Source: Prolixibacteraceae bacterium
Lineage (GTDB): Bacteria > Bacteroidota > Bacteroidia > Bacteroidales > Prolixibacteraceae
Assembly (NCBI GenBank): GCA_028683385.1
Contig: JAQUIJ010000008.1
Coordinates: forward strand, 124,001-188,000
Length of the DNA: 64,000 bases
Direction: 5' to 3'
A program made the translations under genes and the position numbers. The notes beneath the pieces are model-generated. The model made no database searches. It worked only from the letters and a program-made list of their open reading frames with translations, and was not told the origin of the DNA. This document shows, in pieces, positions 24,649 through 33,300 of the stretch; positions within the stretch are counted from its first letter, which is position 1, and each line of letters begins with the position of its first letter.

Positions 24649-27006
24649 GTGAGCGAATCAAAAAACATACACGAAACTGTTGATCAAATTATCGCTGAAA
24701 AAGGGGTGAAAGGAAAATCCGTCATTCCGATTTTGCAGGCGATTCAAAATACATACAATTATCTTCCGGAGGAAGCGTTAAAATACGTTTGCGAAAAGAC
24801 CGAAATTACTCCGGAACAAATTGTCGGGGTGGCTTCATTTTATTCGCAGTTCCGAATGCAGCCGGTTGGTGAGCACATCATCAAAGTATGCGTTGGAACT
24901 GCTTGCCATGTGAAAGGCGCCGGTCAGGTTTACGATGCTTTCCGCCGTCATTTTAACCTGACCGGGCACGAAGAAACTGATGCTTCGCGAAAATATACCA
25001 TCGAAAAAGTATCGTGCCTCGGTTGTTGTACCTTGGCTCCTGTGGTTCAGATCGATGAAATTACTTACGGACATGTGGCTTCAGACAAAGTTGGTAACGT
25101 GCTTGCCGATTTCGAGAAACATGCCGGAATTTCGAGTGGTAAAAAAGGACTTTTCAGAAATGTTGATGGTGAAGAAATTCAGGGTGAAATCCGATTGGGG
25201 CTGGGTTCCTGTTGTGTGGCTTCGGGAAGCGAAGATGTTAAAAAAGCGGTTGAGGAAACGATTGCCGACACCGGAATTCATATCAGTCTGAAAAATGTCG
25301 GCTGCGTTGGTATGTGTCATCAGGTTCCATTGGTTGAAATTATTCCGAAGGATGGAAAATCAATTTTGTATGCCAAGGTAAAACCCGAAGAAATACAGGG
25401 GATTATTGCTAACCATTTTAAACCGCAAAGTACTTTTGGAATGCTGAAAAGCAGCGTTTATAAGTTCTTTGAAAGCGTGCAGACCGATACGGTTTGGGAC
25501 GGCGTAAAGCAATATTCGATTGATGCCCGCGAAAAGGCGGTGTCCGATTTTCTGGATCGGCAAATCCCAATAGCAACTCAGTATCGTGGTATCATCAATC
25601 CACTCGATATTGAAGAATACAAAAAGCACGAGGGTTTTGAGGCCATGAAAACCTGTTTGTTCGAGCTTTCTCCGGAAAAGATTATTGAAACCATTAAAGA
25701 CAGCGGTTTGCGTGGAAGAGGAGGAGCTGGTTTCCCGACAGGGATGAAATGGGATTTGGTGGCTTATAATCATTCGGATGTAAAATACCTGATTGTCAAT
25801 GGTGATGAAGGAGATCCGGGAGCATTCATGGATCGGATGTTGCTCGAATCTTATCCGTACCGGGTAATCGAGGGCGCTGTTATTGCCGCTAAAGCGGTTG
25901 GTGCCACGCAGGGATTTTTCTACATACGTGCCGAATACCCGTTAGCTGTTAAACGTATCCGTCAGGCGCTAGTCTATTGTCGGGAAAATAATTATCTCGG
26001 CGAAAATATTTTGGGAAGCGGCTTCTCATTCGATATGACCATTTATGAAGGGGCTGGTGCTTTCGTTTGCGGCGAAGAATCTGCGATGATGGCTTCCATA
26101 GAAGGAGAGCGTGGTTTCCCGCGTATTCGTCCGCCTTTCCCTGCGGTGAGAGGCTTGTGGAAACAACCTACGTTGATCAATAATACCGAAACTTTTGCGC
26201 AAGTCTCCTACATCATTCGCGAAGGATCGGCCAAATTTGCTGGCATTGGAAGTGAAAAGAGCAAAGGCACCAAGGTATTTGCATTGGCCGGAAAGGTGAA
26301 TCGGGGTGGATTGATTGAAGTACCGATGGGAATTACCGTTCGTCAGATTGTGGAAGAAATTGGCGGTGGCGTGCAGAATGGAAAGAAATTTAAAGCGGTT
26401 CAAATCGGTGGACCTTCCGGAGGTTGTGTCCCTGCTGAATTGTATGATACGCCAATCGACTACGAATCGCTCCTGAAAGTTGGCGCGATGATGGGTTCGG
26501 GTGGTTTGGTTGTATTGGACGAAGACGATTGTATGGTGGATATTGCCCGCTATTTTTTATCGTTTACGCAGAATGAGTCGTGCGGAAAGTGTACCTTCTG
26601 CCGGGTGGGGACCAAACGAATGCTCGAAATAATGACCAAAATAACTGCCGGAAAGGGAGTGCTAAAAGATTTGGATGAATTGGAATACCTGGCTAAATGG
26701 ACACAAAAAGGAAGCTTGTGTGGGCTGGGACGGTCGGCTCCAAGTCCGGTATTATCAACTTTAAAGTATTTCAGAGAAGAATACATTGCCCACATCAACG
26801 GTAAATGTCCATCGGGCAAATGCCAGAGCCTGATTAAATATCAGATCAACGATTTGTGTATCGGTTGTACCAAATGTGCGCAGAAATGCCCAACCAATGC
26901 CATTTTGTTCAAGCCACACGAAAAGCACGAAGTCATTACCGATCTCTGCATCAAATGCGATGCCTGCCGGGTGGTTTGTCCGGTTGATGCGGTGGAGATC
27001 GTGTAG
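24649..27006 (+). CDS. NuoE-NuoF-ferredoxin fusion, NAD(P)H-linked diaphorase subunit
   Basis: A 785-residue cytoplasmic fusion. Residues 1-155 are a NuoE/HydC-type [2Fe-2S] domain (C81, C86, C123, C127). Residues 180-250 are a second thioredoxin-like [2Fe-2S] domain (C188/C189, C219, C223), as in HydB/HoxF. Residues 320-700 are NuoF, with GRGGAGFPTG at 356-365, NGDEGDPGAF for FMN/NADH, and a [4Fe-4S] site C645, C648, C651, C691. Residues 737-785 are a two-cluster ferredoxin (CIGCTKCAQKC, CIKCDACRVVC). Such proteins oxidise or reduce NAD(P) in hydrogenases, formate dehydrogenases and bifurcating enzymes. The start is GTG. It is followed by a repeat-bounded four-helix gene and then by its likely partner. 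Confidence 0.9.
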   Translation: MSESKNIHETVDQIIAEKGVKGKSVIPILQAIQNTYNYLPEEALKYVCEKTEITPEQIVGVASFYSQFRMQPVGEHIIKVCVGTACHVKGAGQVYDAFRRHFNLTGHEETDASRKYTIEKVSCLGCCTLAPVVQIDEITYGHVASDKVGNVLADFEKHAGISSGKKGLFRNVDGEEIQGEIRLGLGSCCVASGSEDVKKAVEETIADTGIHISLKNVGCVGMCHQVPLVEIIPKDGKSILYAKVKPEEIQGIIANHFKPQSTFGMLKSSVYKFFESVQTDTVWDGVKQYSIDAREKAVSDFLDRQIPIATQYRGIINPLDIEEYKKHEGFEAMKTCLFELSPEKIIETIKDSGLRGRGGAGFPTGMKWDLVAYNHSDVKYLIVNGDEGDPGAFMDRMLLESYPYRVIEGAVIAAKAVGATQGFFYIRAEYPLAVKRIRQALVYCRENNYLGENILGSGFSFDMTIYEGAGAFVCGEESAMMASIEGERGFPRIRPPFPAVRGLWKQPTLINNTETFAQVSYIIREGSAKFAGIGSEKSKGTKVFALAGKVNRGGLIEVPMGITVRQIVEEIGGGVQNGKKFKAVQIGGPSGGCVPAELYDTPIDYESLLKVGAMMGSGGLVVLDEDDCMVDIARYFLSFTQNESCGKCTFCRVGTKRMLEIMTKITAGKGVLKDLDELEYLAKWTQKGSLCGLGRSAPSPVLSTLKYFREEYIAHINGKCPSGKCQSLIKYQINDLCIGCTKCAQKCPTNAILFKPHEKHEVITDLCIKCDACRVVCPVDAVEIV

Positions 27007-27021
27007 GTTACGGGTTACGAG
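27006..27021. repeat. Left inverted heptad arm of the four-helix-bundle element
   Basis: ggttacgggttacgag begins on the last base of the NuoEF stop codon. Its reverse complement matches 27537-27552 at 15 of 16 bases. Further imperfect 7-base units follow to about 27034. Confidence 0.75.
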
Positions 27022-27124
27022 TTTTCGGTCGCGAAGATTGTAGTTGTGATGATCTAATGAGATTATAATGAGAATATGACTGATTGTTTGAGTAAAGTAG
27101 ATGGAAATGAGTTTTTTAACCTGT

Positions 27125-27166
27125 AACTTGAAACTTGAAACAGTTTTCAATAACTCGCAACAATTT
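27125..27166. repeat. AACTTGA pair and 16-base direct repeat, copy 1
   Basis: Two AACTTGA units at 27125-27138, then taactcgcaacaattt at 27151-27166, seven bases before the ATG of the four-helix gene. The 16-mer recurs exactly at 27569-27584 and, inverted, at 59172-59187. Confidence 0.8.
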
Positions 27167-27172
27167 AAAAAC

Positions 27173-27550
27173 ATGAACAGCTATAAAGAACTTGATATTT
27201 ACAAATTGGCTTACCGATTGGCAATAGAGGTTCACAAAATGACCATGACTTTGCCGAAATATGAGTTGTATGAACAAGGGAGTCAGGTTCGGAGATCATC
27301 AAAAAGCATTAAAGATAATGTTGCTGAAGGTTTTGGCAGAAGAAGGTATAAAGATGAATTTGTTCGCTTTCAGGTTTTTGCGCATTCATCATGTGATGAA
27401 GCAATTTCGCAATTGACGATGATCAATGAAATCTATTTTGAAAATAAAGACTTAAACAATTTACTTGAAGAGTATGAAGTTTTGGGTGCTAAAATCAATA
27501 AGTTTATTCAATATATCGAAGAAAACTGGAAATCAACTCGTAACCCATAA
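27173..27550 (+). CDS. Four-helix-bundle protein, S23/IVP (23S rRNA intervening-sequence protein) family
   Basis: A 125-residue soluble protein of the S23-type four-helix-bundle family: YKELDIYKLAYRLAIEVHKMT at the start, LYEQGSQVRRSSKSIKDNVAEGFGR as the hallmark second helix, and LDEA-like helix SSCDEAISQLTMINEIYF. Relatives occur in 23S rRNA intervening sequences and as scattered genes; the DGR accessory protein Avd shares the fold. Function unknown, possibly nucleic-acid binding. Its last codons (STRNP) and stop lie inside the heptad repeat, and the gene splits two functionally linked redox genes, both signs of insertion. ATG 27173 is chosen over the in-frame TTG-type start at 27101. Confidence 0.85.
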   Translation: MNSYKELDIYKLAYRLAIEVHKMTMTLPKYELYEQGSQVRRSSKSIKDNVAEGFGRRRYKDEFVRFQVFAHSSCDEAISQLTMINEIYFENKDLNNLLEEYEVLGAKINKFIQYIEENWKSTRNP

Positions 27551-27584
27551 CCCGCAACTCGAATCACGTAACTCGCAACAATTT
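27537..27584. repeat. Right heptad array of the four-helix-bundle element, with 16-base direct repeat copy 2
   Basis: Six CYCGYAA-like 7-base units, starting inside the end of the four-helix gene. 27537-27552 is the inverted partner of 27006-27021 (15/16), and 27569-27584 is an exact copy of taactcgcaacaattt at 27151. The array ends five bases before the ATG of the next gene. Confidence 0.8.
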
Positions 27585-27589
27585 TTTAA

Positions 27590-29152
27590 ATGATAAAACT
27601 TACCATAGATAATCACTCCATTGAAGTTCCTTTCGGAACTACGGTTTGGCAGGCAGCTCAATCGGTTGGGATTGAAATTCCGACCATGTGTTATTTGGAA
27701 GGAATGGAGCATTTTACCTCGTGCATGATTTGCCTGGTAAAAGACGCTAAGAACGGACGTTTTTTTGCTTCCTGTTCCACACCGGTTTTTGAAGGTCAAT
27801 CCATTATTACGAATGATGAGGAAACCATCGAATCGCGGAAAGCTGCGCTGGAGTTGCTATTGAGCGAACACGTTGGTGATTGTGAAGCCCCATGCCAGTT
27901 GGTTTGTCCGGCTCACATGAATATTCCGTTGATGAACCGACTGATTGCCAAAGACGATTTTGCTAAGGCGCTGGAAGTGGTAAAGCGCGACATTGCATTA
28001 CCTTCTATTTTGGGTCGAATTTGTCCTGCACCATGCGAATCTGGTTGTCGCCGTAAACAGGTTGACGAAGCAGTTTCAATTTGTTTGCTGAAACGATTTG
28101 TAGGCGATGAAGATCTGAAAAATGAAAGACCGTATAAGCCGCAATTGGCCAAACTTTCAGGCAAAAAGGTTGCAATTGTTGGTGCTGGCCCTGCCGGATT
28201 GGCTGCTGCTTATTATTTGCAGATTAAAGGGCATCAGGCTGTAGTTTTTGACAAGAATGATCGTGCGGGTGGCGAATTGCTTCAGATCGATAATGAAATA
28301 TTACCTTCTGAAATCATTGATCAGGAAGTAGCACAAATCGTAGCAACCGGAGTTCAACTTCGATTGAATGAATCGATTAATGAGTTTCGTTTTTTAGAAT
28401 TACAGAAGGAGTTTGATGCGGTTGTTGTAGCTTTTGGAGCTGTTAATGAAAATACATACGATTACGGATTAAAAACGATCAGTACGGGAGTCATTGCTGA
28501 TAAAACCAGTTACCTGACTTCTAGCCCGAATGTTTTTGCTATCGGAAATGCTGTAAGGTACTCGAAAATGGCTGTACGCTCAGTTGGTCAGGGAAAAGAA
28601 GTGGCAGCGGTTATCGATAACTATTTGAAGACTTCAGAAATTAAAGGGTATCCGGAGCGGTTTAATTCCAAATTTGGACGATTGGCTGAGGCGGAATTTC
28701 TTCAATATCAAAAGGACTCGGAAAATTCACCACGACAAAAAGCTGATCAGTCAGGATTTACTAAAGAAGCAGCTATTCGGGAGGCCAAACGCTGTATGCA
28801 CTGTGATTGTCGGAATCCGGAATCGTGTGTTTTGCGCGAATTGTCTGATCGTTATCATGCTGTTCAAAAACGTTTTCAAGGCGAAGAACGGTTTAATGTG
28901 GAGAAGTTTATTCATCGCGAAGGAATTGTTTACGAGCCATCCAAGTGCATCAAATGTGGCATTTGTGTTCGTTTGACCCGGAATCATCAGGAAGAATTTG
29001 GATTTACATTTATTGGCCGTGGTTTCGATGTAAAAGTAGGTGTGCCGTTTAACGAAAGCGTTCAGAAAGGATTAGAAAAAACTGCATCAATTGTTGCCAA
29101 AGCTTGTCCAACTGGTGCGCTTGCCATGTATAATAATGAGGAACAAATCTAA
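27590..29152 (+). CDS. 2Fe-2S/GltD-like FAD/NuoG-like 4Fe-4S adapter protein lacking the NAD(P) domain
   Basis: A 520-residue cytoplasmic Fe-S flavoprotein. Residues 1-75 are a plant-type [2Fe-2S] domain (C34, C45, C48, C62). Residues 98-170 are a GltD/NfnB-type Cys region (C98, C102, C106, C145, C149, C153). FAD site GAGPAG is at 198-203 and closes at FAIGNA (316-321), only about 115 residues later; GltD-type enzymes need roughly 270, so the second Rossmann (NAD(P)) domain is absent. Residues 395-520 resemble the NuoG/Fe-hydrogenase/FdhA ferredoxin domain (C453, C456, C459, C506) but one cluster is incomplete and no H-cluster or molybdenum domain follows. Likely the electron adapter of the NuoEF fusion. 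Confidence 0.82.
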   Translation: MIKLTIDNHSIEVPFGTTVWQAAQSVGIEIPTMCYLEGMEHFTSCMICLVKDAKNGRFFASCSTPVFEGQSIITNDEETIESRKAALELLLSEHVGDCEAPCQLVCPAHMNIPLMNRLIAKDDFAKALEVVKRDIALPSILGRICPAPCESGCRRKQVDEAVSICLLKRFVGDEDLKNERPYKPQLAKLSGKKVAIVGAGPAGLAAAYYLQIKGHQAVVFDKNDRAGGELLQIDNEILPSEIIDQEVAQIVATGVQLRLNESINEFRFLELQKEFDAVVVAFGAVNENTYDYGLKTISTGVIADKTSYLTSSPNVFAIGNAVRYSKMAVRSVGQGKEVAAVIDNYLKTSEIKGYPERFNSKFGRLAEAEFLQYQKDSENSPRQKADQSGFTKEAAIREAKRCMHCDCRNPESCVLRELSDRYHAVQKRFQGEERFNVEKFIHREGIVYEPSKCIKCGICVRLTRNHQEEFGFTFIGRGFDVKVGVPFNESVQKGLEKTASIVAKACPTGALAMYNNEEQI

Positions 29153-29171
29153 ACTACCTAAATACCATTCT

Positions 29172-30128
29172 ATGAAAACCACTTTAAGTATTGTTTGTAT
29201 TCTGTTGTTGTCGCTTTCTTCGGAAGCGAAAATAAAAGTACTCATTGTCGACGGCCAGAATAATCACGAGGTTTGGCCTAAATCTACCATCATGATGAAA
29301 CAATACCTGGAAGAAACCGGTTTGTTTTCGGTAGACATCAAACGTACCAAGTTTACCTGGATGGGCGAACGCGAAAAAGCCTATCTTCCTTTGGCCGGTG
29401 TGGGCGAAACTCAGGATTTAAAGGAGCCACAGACTGATCCTGATTTTATTTTATCTTTCAAAAAATATGATGTGGTAGTTTCCAATTTTGGTTGGAGAGC
29501 TGCCGACTGGCCCGAAGCCACGCAAAAAGCTCTTGAGAAATTTATGAAGGATGGCGGTGGTTTTGTTTCGGTACATGCCGCTGATAACTCTTTCCCAAAC
29601 TGGTTGGAGTATAACAAAATGATTGGTCTTGGCGGATGGGGCGACCGGACCGAAAAAGATGGACCGTATGTTTACTATACCAACGATGGCGAATTGGTTC
29701 GCGATACTTCTCCAGGTAGCGCCGGAGCGCATGGGCCACAACACATCATTCCGGTTACAATTCGTGTTGCCGACCATCCCATTACAAAAGGATTGCCTAA
29801 GGTTTGGTTAACCGCAAAGGACGAATGCTATGCAAAATTACGTGGTCCAGGTGAGAATATGATCATTCTGGCTACCGGAAAAGATATGTCGGGAAAAGCC
29901 CCAACCGACAGAAACGAGCCTATGCTTATGGCGTTGACTTATGGAAAAGGAAGAATTTTTCATACCACTCTTGGACATGATGATTATTCATGCGAAAGTG
30001 TAGGATTCATCACTACTTTTTTACGTGGAGTTGAATGGGCGGCAACCGGTAAAGTCACGCAAGCTGTTCCCTCTGATTTTCCTACTGCAGAAGAGTCAAC
30101 CATCAGAAAATTTGTGCTGAAAAAATAA
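29172..30128 (+). CDS. Exported ThuA-domain protein
   Basis: A 318-residue protein with a signal peptide (LSLSSEA). The ThuA fold (glutamine-amidotransferase-like) is shown by KVLIVDGQNNHEVWPKST at the start, VVSNFGWRAADWPEATQKALEKF, GGGFVSVHAADNSFPNW, and FHTTLGHDDYSCESVGF near the end. ThuA proteins are tied to trehalose/sugar catabolism and often accompany sugar oxidoreductases; the reaction is unclear. ATG 29172 is chosen because it starts the signal peptide. The gene follows the FAD adapter by 19 bases, so it probably ends the redox cluster and hints at a sugar substrate. Confidence 0.82.
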   Translation: MKTTLSIVCILLLSLSSEAKIKVLIVDGQNNHEVWPKSTIMMKQYLEETGLFSVDIKRTKFTWMGEREKAYLPLAGVGETQDLKEPQTDPDFILSFKKYDVVVSNFGWRAADWPEATQKALEKFMKDGGGFVSVHAADNSFPNWLEYNKMIGLGGWGDRTEKDGPYVYYTNDGELVRDTSPGSAGAHGPQHIIPVTIRVADHPITKGLPKVWLTAKDECYAKLRGPGENMIILATGKDMSGKAPTDRNEPMLMALTYGKGRIFHTTLGHDDYSCESVGFITTFLRGVEWAATGKVTQAVPSDFPTAEESTIRKFVLKK

Positions 30129-30334
30129 GTTGATTTCCTGAGGGCTTTCTTTTTGATTTGGGCATTGATTTCGTGTGTTTTTTCCTTTTCACTGGCATCA
30201 CATTGATTCAGAAAAGAACCAGTAAAATAAGGCGATTCCGTTAAGAAACTTTAACTTTAATTGTAAAACATTGAAGTTAAAATTGGGTTCTTATCTCAAA
30301 AATCAGAATCATAAATTCCATTCAGAAATAAGTT

Positions 30335-33300
30335 ATGGAAACGTCAACAAAACCGGTTTTTTACTCCACCAGTTCTTCCCGATGGAAACGATTTTTATGG
30401 GGAGTTAAAATTCTTACTGTTTTAATTCTTATAGGTGTTGTTTGCCTGTCGTTTTCTTTGTTGCACAAACAAGTTTTTAAACTCCCGTCTTTGCATGAGA
30501 ATCTGATGCTATCTCAGAACGAAAATCTGAAATACAACAGCGCTGATTTGCAGGCTGCGGAGAGTGAGCATTTCAGGAAATTGGCATTGGAAGCACGCAC
30601 CCGTAAGGAGCATAATTTTTACAAGAAAGATAAAGTTATTCCGGGCGAAATCAGAAAATACATGCCCGTTCGTGCCGGATTTTATGTGAACTGGGATATT
30701 CAATCGAAATATTCGCTTGATCAGAATGCCTCAAAAATGAATATGATTCTTCCTGAATGGTTGTTTATTCAGGATACAGCCGATGTGGTGTCGACTGATA
30801 TTGATTTATCGGCACTCGAAATTATGCGACGAAATCATTTGGCCATTGTTCCCATGGTTTCGAACTATTTCAAAAATGTGTGGAACGGGAAGAATGTGCA
30901 CCGCATCATCACTTCGCCTGAAAGACGGGCTACGCTGATCAAAAGCCTGATCGATGTTCTGGATAAATACAAGTTCAATGGTGTAAACATCGACTTCGAA
31001 GAATTGACGGATGAAAAAACCGATGAATACCTTGTTATTTTCATGAAAGAATTGCATCACGAATTGAGTTGCAGAGGTTATTTGGTGACCCAGGATATTG
31101 CTCCGTTTAACGAAGATTACAATGTGACAGAACTGGCAAAGTACACTGATTTCCTGTTTCTGATGGGTTACGATCAACACAATTCAACATCCGAGGCTGG
31201 GCCTGTGGCAGCTCAAACATGGCTCGAAGCAGGTTTGGGCGATTTATGTAAGAAAGTTCCTTCTGATAAAGTGGTACTTTGTCTTGCAGCTTTCGGGTAC
31301 GATTGGCAGGATGGTTTTCAGGGCGAAGATGTGACTTATCAGGAAGCGATTTCAACGGCGCTCGAAAGTGAAGGTAAAGTGAAGTATGATAACAATACCT
31401 ACAACCTTGACTATACTTACTACGATGATAACGATAAGGTTCATCATGTTTATTTTGCCGATGCGGCAACAGCTTTTAACGGCATGCGCACAGCAGCCAA
31501 TTTCGAAACTTCAGGAGTGGCAATCTGGCGATTAGGTTCTGAAGATCCGCGATTGTGGAAATTCTATAGCGAAGATCTTTCAGCTCCGGCCCTGACGAAC
31601 AAGTCTTTCGATGTGAATTTGCTTCAAGAGGAACAGTCGTCGTATAGCGTTGATTATGTAGGTGCTGGTGAAGTACTGAATATCCTTTCAGTTCCTCATC
31701 CCGGAAAATTCAATATTGAATACAATAAAGCCGACAACCTGGTGGCCGAAGAAGAATATATCAGTTTGCCTTCAGGATATGTGATTAACAAAGCTGGTGA
31801 GAAGAAAAAGCAGATTGTGCTTACTTTCGACGATGGCCCTGATGAACGCTATACTCCACGGATTCTGGATATTCTGAGCGAATACAAAGTTCCGGCTGCA
31901 TTTTTTGTAACCGGAATTAATGCTGAACAGAATCTTCCTTTGGTAAAGCGTCTTTATCGCGAAGGCCACGAGATTGGCAACCATACCTTTTTGCATCCAA
32001 ATCTGACTCTGACATCAGACGACCGACTGAAACTTGAATTGCGGTCGACCGGATACATCATTGAAAGTATAACCGGTCATGCGACTACCTTGTTTCGTCC
32101 ACCATACGACACCGATGCTGAGCCGACAAATCCGATTCAGATACGCCCGATATATACCGCCAAACAGGAAGGATATTTGACCATTGGTTCCTCAATCGAT
32201 CCGCGCGACTGGGAAGAGGGTGTTTCGGCTGACACGATTGTCGCCAGAGCCGAAAGACAGAGCGGACTGGGAAACATTATATTGTTGCATGATGCGGGAG
32301 GAGAGCGGGAACAAACAGTTGCCGCATTGCCCCGAATCATTGAATATTATAAAATGCATGGTTATCAGTTTGTGAGTCTTGCATCGTTAATGGATAAAAA
32401 GCGCGACGACATTATGCCACAAGCTGTTGGTTCATTCAATAAATATCTTCAAACGGCTGATGCAACCGTTTTTAAAACGGGTTATTATTTCAATCGCGTG
32501 GTATCTGCTATTTTCTTTCTGGCAATGATCCTTTCGTTGCTAAAACTGAAAAGTATTGCCATTCTGGCAATTCGTCAACGAAGAAAATCAAAGAAACTGG
32601 GGATAAATCCAATATTGTCAGTAAATTACAAAGTCAGTGTTATTGTTCCGGGTTACAACGAAGAAATTACAGCGCCTAAAACAGTCGGGAACCTTCTTCT
32701 TTCCGATTATCCGGATATTGAAATTGTGTTTGTCGACGATGGCTCGAAAGACAATACCTTCAGGAATATACAATCGCTTTATGGCGATCATCCGAAAGTT
32801 AAAGCGCTTACCAAGCCCAATGGAGGCAAAGCTTCGGCCTTGAATTACGGAATCGGATTTGCTACCGGCGATATTCTGGTGTGTATCGATGCCGATACGG
32901 TTCTTAATCCGGATGCTATTCCCCGGATGGTCGCCGGGTTTGACGATCCTAAAGTGGCGGCAGTTGCCGGAAACGTTAAAGTCGGGAACCTTAAGAATTT
33001 GTTGACACGCTGGCAATCTATCGAATACATTACCAGCCAGAATTTCGACAGGCGTGGCTACGACGTTGTGAATGCCATTATGGTGGTTCCCGGTGCAATT
33101 GGCGCTTTTAGACGTGACGCCGTAATGAAAGTTGGAATGTTTACCACCGATACACTTGCCGAAGATTGTGACCTGACATTGCGTTTACTAAGTGCAGGTT
33201 ATAAAGTGCGAACCTGTAACGAAGCCCTCGCTTTTACTGAGGTGCCGGAAACTTTGCACATGTTGCTCAAACAGCGCTTTCGCTGGACATTTGGAATTAT

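Noticed and set aside
27006-27584. Classical insertion sequence or integron cassette
   Set aside because: The only gene is an S23-type four-helix protein; there is no transposase, integrase or attC-like site, so it is reported only as a candidate element.
24649-29152. Part of respiratory complex I or an [FeFe] hydrogenase
   Set aside because: No other Nuo subunits are nearby, and the NuoG-like tail of 27590 lacks any H-cluster or molybdopterin domain.
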